From NCBI GenBank assembly GCA_009840545.1, contig VXNM01000009.1, positions 2,559 through 66,558 on the forward strand: 64,000 nucleotides of DNA, written 5' to 3'. Positions 62,196 to 64,000 of this stretch are shown in pieces (the stretch's first letter is position 1; each line of letters starts with the position of its first letter). Position numbers and translations under genes: made by a program. Below the pieces are notes generated by a model. That model was given only the letters and a program-made list of their open reading frames with translations. It did no database searches and was not told the DNA's origin. The stretch is from Gammaproteobacteria bacterium (GTDB taxonomy: Bacteria > Pseudomonadota > Gammaproteobacteria > Pseudomonadales > Azotimanducaceae).

Positions 62196-63464
62196 ATGAA
62201 CGATAGTCTTAAGACACGAGAGGTCTCAGCTATTCAACGGCCTTTTAAAGTATCGATGAATCTGCCTGGCAGCAAGTCGATTATCTTGCGTCAGCTGGTT
62301 ATTTCAGCCCTATGTCGAAACTCCACCACCCTTCTCGGGTGTACTCCAAGCGACGATGTCGAAACAATGGTGGATTGCCTCCGGCGACTTGGTGCTCACG
62401 TGGATATAGAGCAAGACCAATTCAATGTGGACCCTAAGCAGATCGACTGGCTTAGCGATGTGGAGCTAAATTTACGTCAGAGCGGCTTGTCGCTCAGACT
62501 GCTCCTCGGGTTTGCCGCTCTAAGAATGGGCGAGACTAGATTCGTAGGTGACGAATCACTTAGATTGCGACCTCAGAAAGACTTGCTCGACGCTCTCCGA
62601 AGTCTGGACTGTCAAATCGAGTGCTCGAACGACACTCTTCCGATCACGATCCGTGGAAACCGGACGGGAGGTGCAGTCAAATTGAACACTAGCGTATCGA
62701 GCCAGTACCTTACCGCGCTCCTTGTAGCAGGACCACTTTTTGAAGAGGGGCTCAACATTAGGCTTACAGATCAACAAGTAAGTTCGTCCTACATAGACAT
62801 CACTATCAATGAGATGCGAAGGCGCGGATACGTGCCCAAGCGACACGAACAGGGGTATTGGGTATCCCCTGGTAATTACGATGAAGGTAAATTTAGGATT
62901 GAAGGAGATGCCTCGGCTGCATCGTACTTTGCTGCGTTGGCAACGCTTCATGGCTCTAGAGTTACTTTTCGAAACTTAGGTTCTGAATCGCGCCAAGGTG
63001 ATTGCGGATTCTTTAATGTGTGTTCAGATTTAGGTGCACGTCTGAGTCAGACTCTGGACTCAACAACAGTTGAGGGGAATGGAACATTGAGGGGTCTCGA
63101 AACTGTCGACATGATTCAAATGCCAGATGCGGCCTTGACAGTGATGGCGCTTGCTCCTTACTTGCCAACTCCTACTTCAATTACAGGATTGGCCAGCTTG
63201 CCGTTCAAGGAATGCGATCGAATTGCGTGTCCTTCGAAAGAGCTTCGAAAGGCCGGGGTGGTTGTTCATGAAGACTCGGATCGAGTCCTGGTTGAACCCT
63301 CACTTCCAGTTGCCACTCGTTTCGAGACATATCGGGACCATCGCATGGCCATGGCACTCTCGGTACTTGCAAGCAAGATACCAAACTGCAGTATCGTTGA
63401 CCCCGATTGCGTTAACAAGACTTATCCAGGTTATTGGAACGACTTTGATGCACTCTACTCGTAA
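62196..63464 (+). CDS. aroA: 3-phosphoshikimate 1-carboxyvinyltransferase (EPSP synthase), divergent
   Basis: 422 aa. It joins shikimate-3-phosphate and PEP in chorismate synthesis. Substrate motif LPGSKSIILRQLVISAL at residues 23-39 holds the conserved Lys, Ser and Arg; SSQYLTALLVAGPL, GDASAASYFAALATL, QMPDAALTVMALA with the catalytic Asp, FKECDRIACPSKELRKAG and DHRMAMALSVLA follow. The glyphosate-region Gly (NAGT in E. coli) is replaced by LRQSGLSLRLLLG. All core residues are present, so an active AroA is expected, but the divergence leaves open a specialised paralogue. Stand-alone gene. Confidence 0.85.
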   Translation: MNDSLKTREVSAIQRPFKVSMNLPGSKSIILRQLVISALCRNSTTLLGCTPSDDVETMVDCLRRLGAHVDIEQDQFNVDPKQIDWLSDVELNLRQSGLSLRLLLGFAALRMGETRFVGDESLRLRPQKDLLDALRSLDCQIECSNDTLPITIRGNRTGGAVKLNTSVSSQYLTALLVAGPLFEEGLNIRLTDQQVSSSYIDITINEMRRRGYVPKRHEQGYWVSPGNYDEGKFRIEGDASAASYFAALATLHGSRVTFRNLGSESRQGDCGFFNVCSDLGARLSQTLDSTTVEGNGTLRGLETVDMIQMPDAALTVMALAPYLPTPTSITGLASLPFKECDRIACPSKELRKAGVVVHEDSDRVLVEPSLPVATRFETYRDHRMAMALSVLASKIPNCSIVDPDCVNKTYPGYWNDFDALYS

Positions 63465-63536
63465 AGATTACCAACGAGTTTCGGTCGGCAGTACAAGCGC
63501 CGCGGAGTTAATGGTGGGCAGTTTTTCGTGGAGTGA

Positions 63537-64000
63537 CTAGTGGGGAATTTGCCTGGGAGTCTCCACTTCGATAGTGGACGACTTGACGTCGTCACGAGTC
63601 TCGACCTTCTTTGAAAACTTCAACGGATGGACTTTCTTCGGCAAGTTGACTATTGCAAAACCCAACTCAGGGAAGGCTTTCCCGCTCTTGGCTTCTGTCT
63701 CCTCAATAAGGTCCTTTAGCTTGTCGTAGTCTTCCATAACTATTTTCACAGAGTGAGTTAGTCGCTCAAATCTCTTCTTATCCTCGTTGTAGACAAAGCG
63801 TCCGAACTCGTCTGTCTCGGAAACCCACTGAACACGCTCAATATTGCCCGTAGTCGCTTTGAACCTTATGTTTTCAGTGTGCAGTTCAACCGTAATTTCC
63901 GTATTTCCAATTCGATAGGCACCAGGCACTGCCTCTTTGAATTCGGGCAGAGTAAAAGCCTTGGCTTTTTCCTCAATTTGCACTTCAACGGGACGGAATT
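63537..64000 (-). CDS. Hypothetical protein, 5' end outside the window
   Basis: The minus-strand frame is open from the right edge (64000) to a stop at 63537-63539, at least 154 codons. A GTG at 63983 is a possible start but the frame continues beyond it. The visible chain mixes beta strands (NTEITVELHTENIRFKATTG) with an acidic/basic helix (MEDYDKLKDLIEETEAKSGK). I recognise no family. No signal peptide in the visible part. Confidence 0.5.
   Translation of the reverse strand, partial: FRPVEVQIEEKAKAFTLPEFKEAVPGAYRIGNTEITVELHTENIRFKATTGNIERVQWVSETDEFGRFVYNEDKKRFERLTHSVKIVMEDYDKLKDLIEETEAKSGKAFPELGFAIVNLPKKVHPLKFSKKVETRDDVKSSTIEVETPRQIPH

Overview
The window looks like a chromosomal segment of an uncultured Gram-negative bacterium, most likely a proteobacterium. 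The evidence is a TonB-dependent receptor, a lipoprotein-type Liv binding protein, a small outer-membrane-barrel candidate, periplasmic adaptor/ABC export genes, class I fumarase and a c-type quinohemoprotein. Base composition is close to even. Placement below class is inference. Genes are tightly packed, with convergent pairs only 4-40 bp apart. I see no rRNA, tRNA, CRISPR array or strong intrinsic terminator.

Layout. 1-45 is the tail of a gene entering from the left. 464-1534 is a wrecked phytanoyl-CoA-dioxygenase-type gene. 1928-3139 is a Fic/AMPylase gene behind a promoter full of repeated operator-like motifs. 3253-8039 is a tandem array of three membrane-anchored helical-repeat paralogues. 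The first paralogue is dead and cut by a relic of an IS3-type element, whose outer end appears to supply the start codon of the second. 8470-11850 is a one-chain biotin carboxylase/BCCP/carboxyltransferase. 11889-19757 holds threonine ammonia-lyase, a flavodoxin, a four-gene ABC/HlyD export operon and class I fumarase. 19959-28566 is an accessory block: a membrane-anchored unknown, an alpha/beta hydrolase lacking its nucleophile, a luciferase-like monooxygenase, a FAD-dependent halogenase-like enzyme, and two adjacent Rieske proteins with a large helical domain I do not recognise. 28799-37442 runs on the plus strand: TonB receptor, type-B carboxylesterase, aminotransferase, pyroglutamyl-peptidase-like protein with Ser in place of Cys, and an enolase-superfamily enzyme. 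37455-42111 has a PhyH dioxygenase, an SPFH protein, a small secreted ORF, a Gfo/Idh/MocA dehydrogenase and an SBD-HNH type restriction enzyme. 42183-48689 is a livHMGF / acyl-CoA synthetase / livK operon, followed upstream by an enoyl-CoA hydratase. 50193-63464 carries a DUF4139 protein, an outer-membrane protein, a SulP-STAS-cNMP transporter, a scrap of a polyketide synthase, a PVA-dehydrogenase-like quinohemoprotein, an ankyrin protein, an epoxide hydrolase, a serine beta-lactamase-like hydrolase, an acyl-CoA dehydrogenase and a divergent EPSP synthase. A partial gene leaves at the right edge.

Taken together the gene set suggests a heterotroph that imports hydrophobic organic acids or similar compounds, activates them to CoA esters and oxidises or carboxylates them, with many hydrolases and oxygenases. 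The most novel stretch is 21303-28566: oxidative enzymes of secondary-metabolite type plus a duplicated Rieske-helical fusion, divergent from a TonB receptor. Several decaying genes (two large pseudogenes, an IS relic, a ketosynthase scrap) suggest ongoing gene loss.
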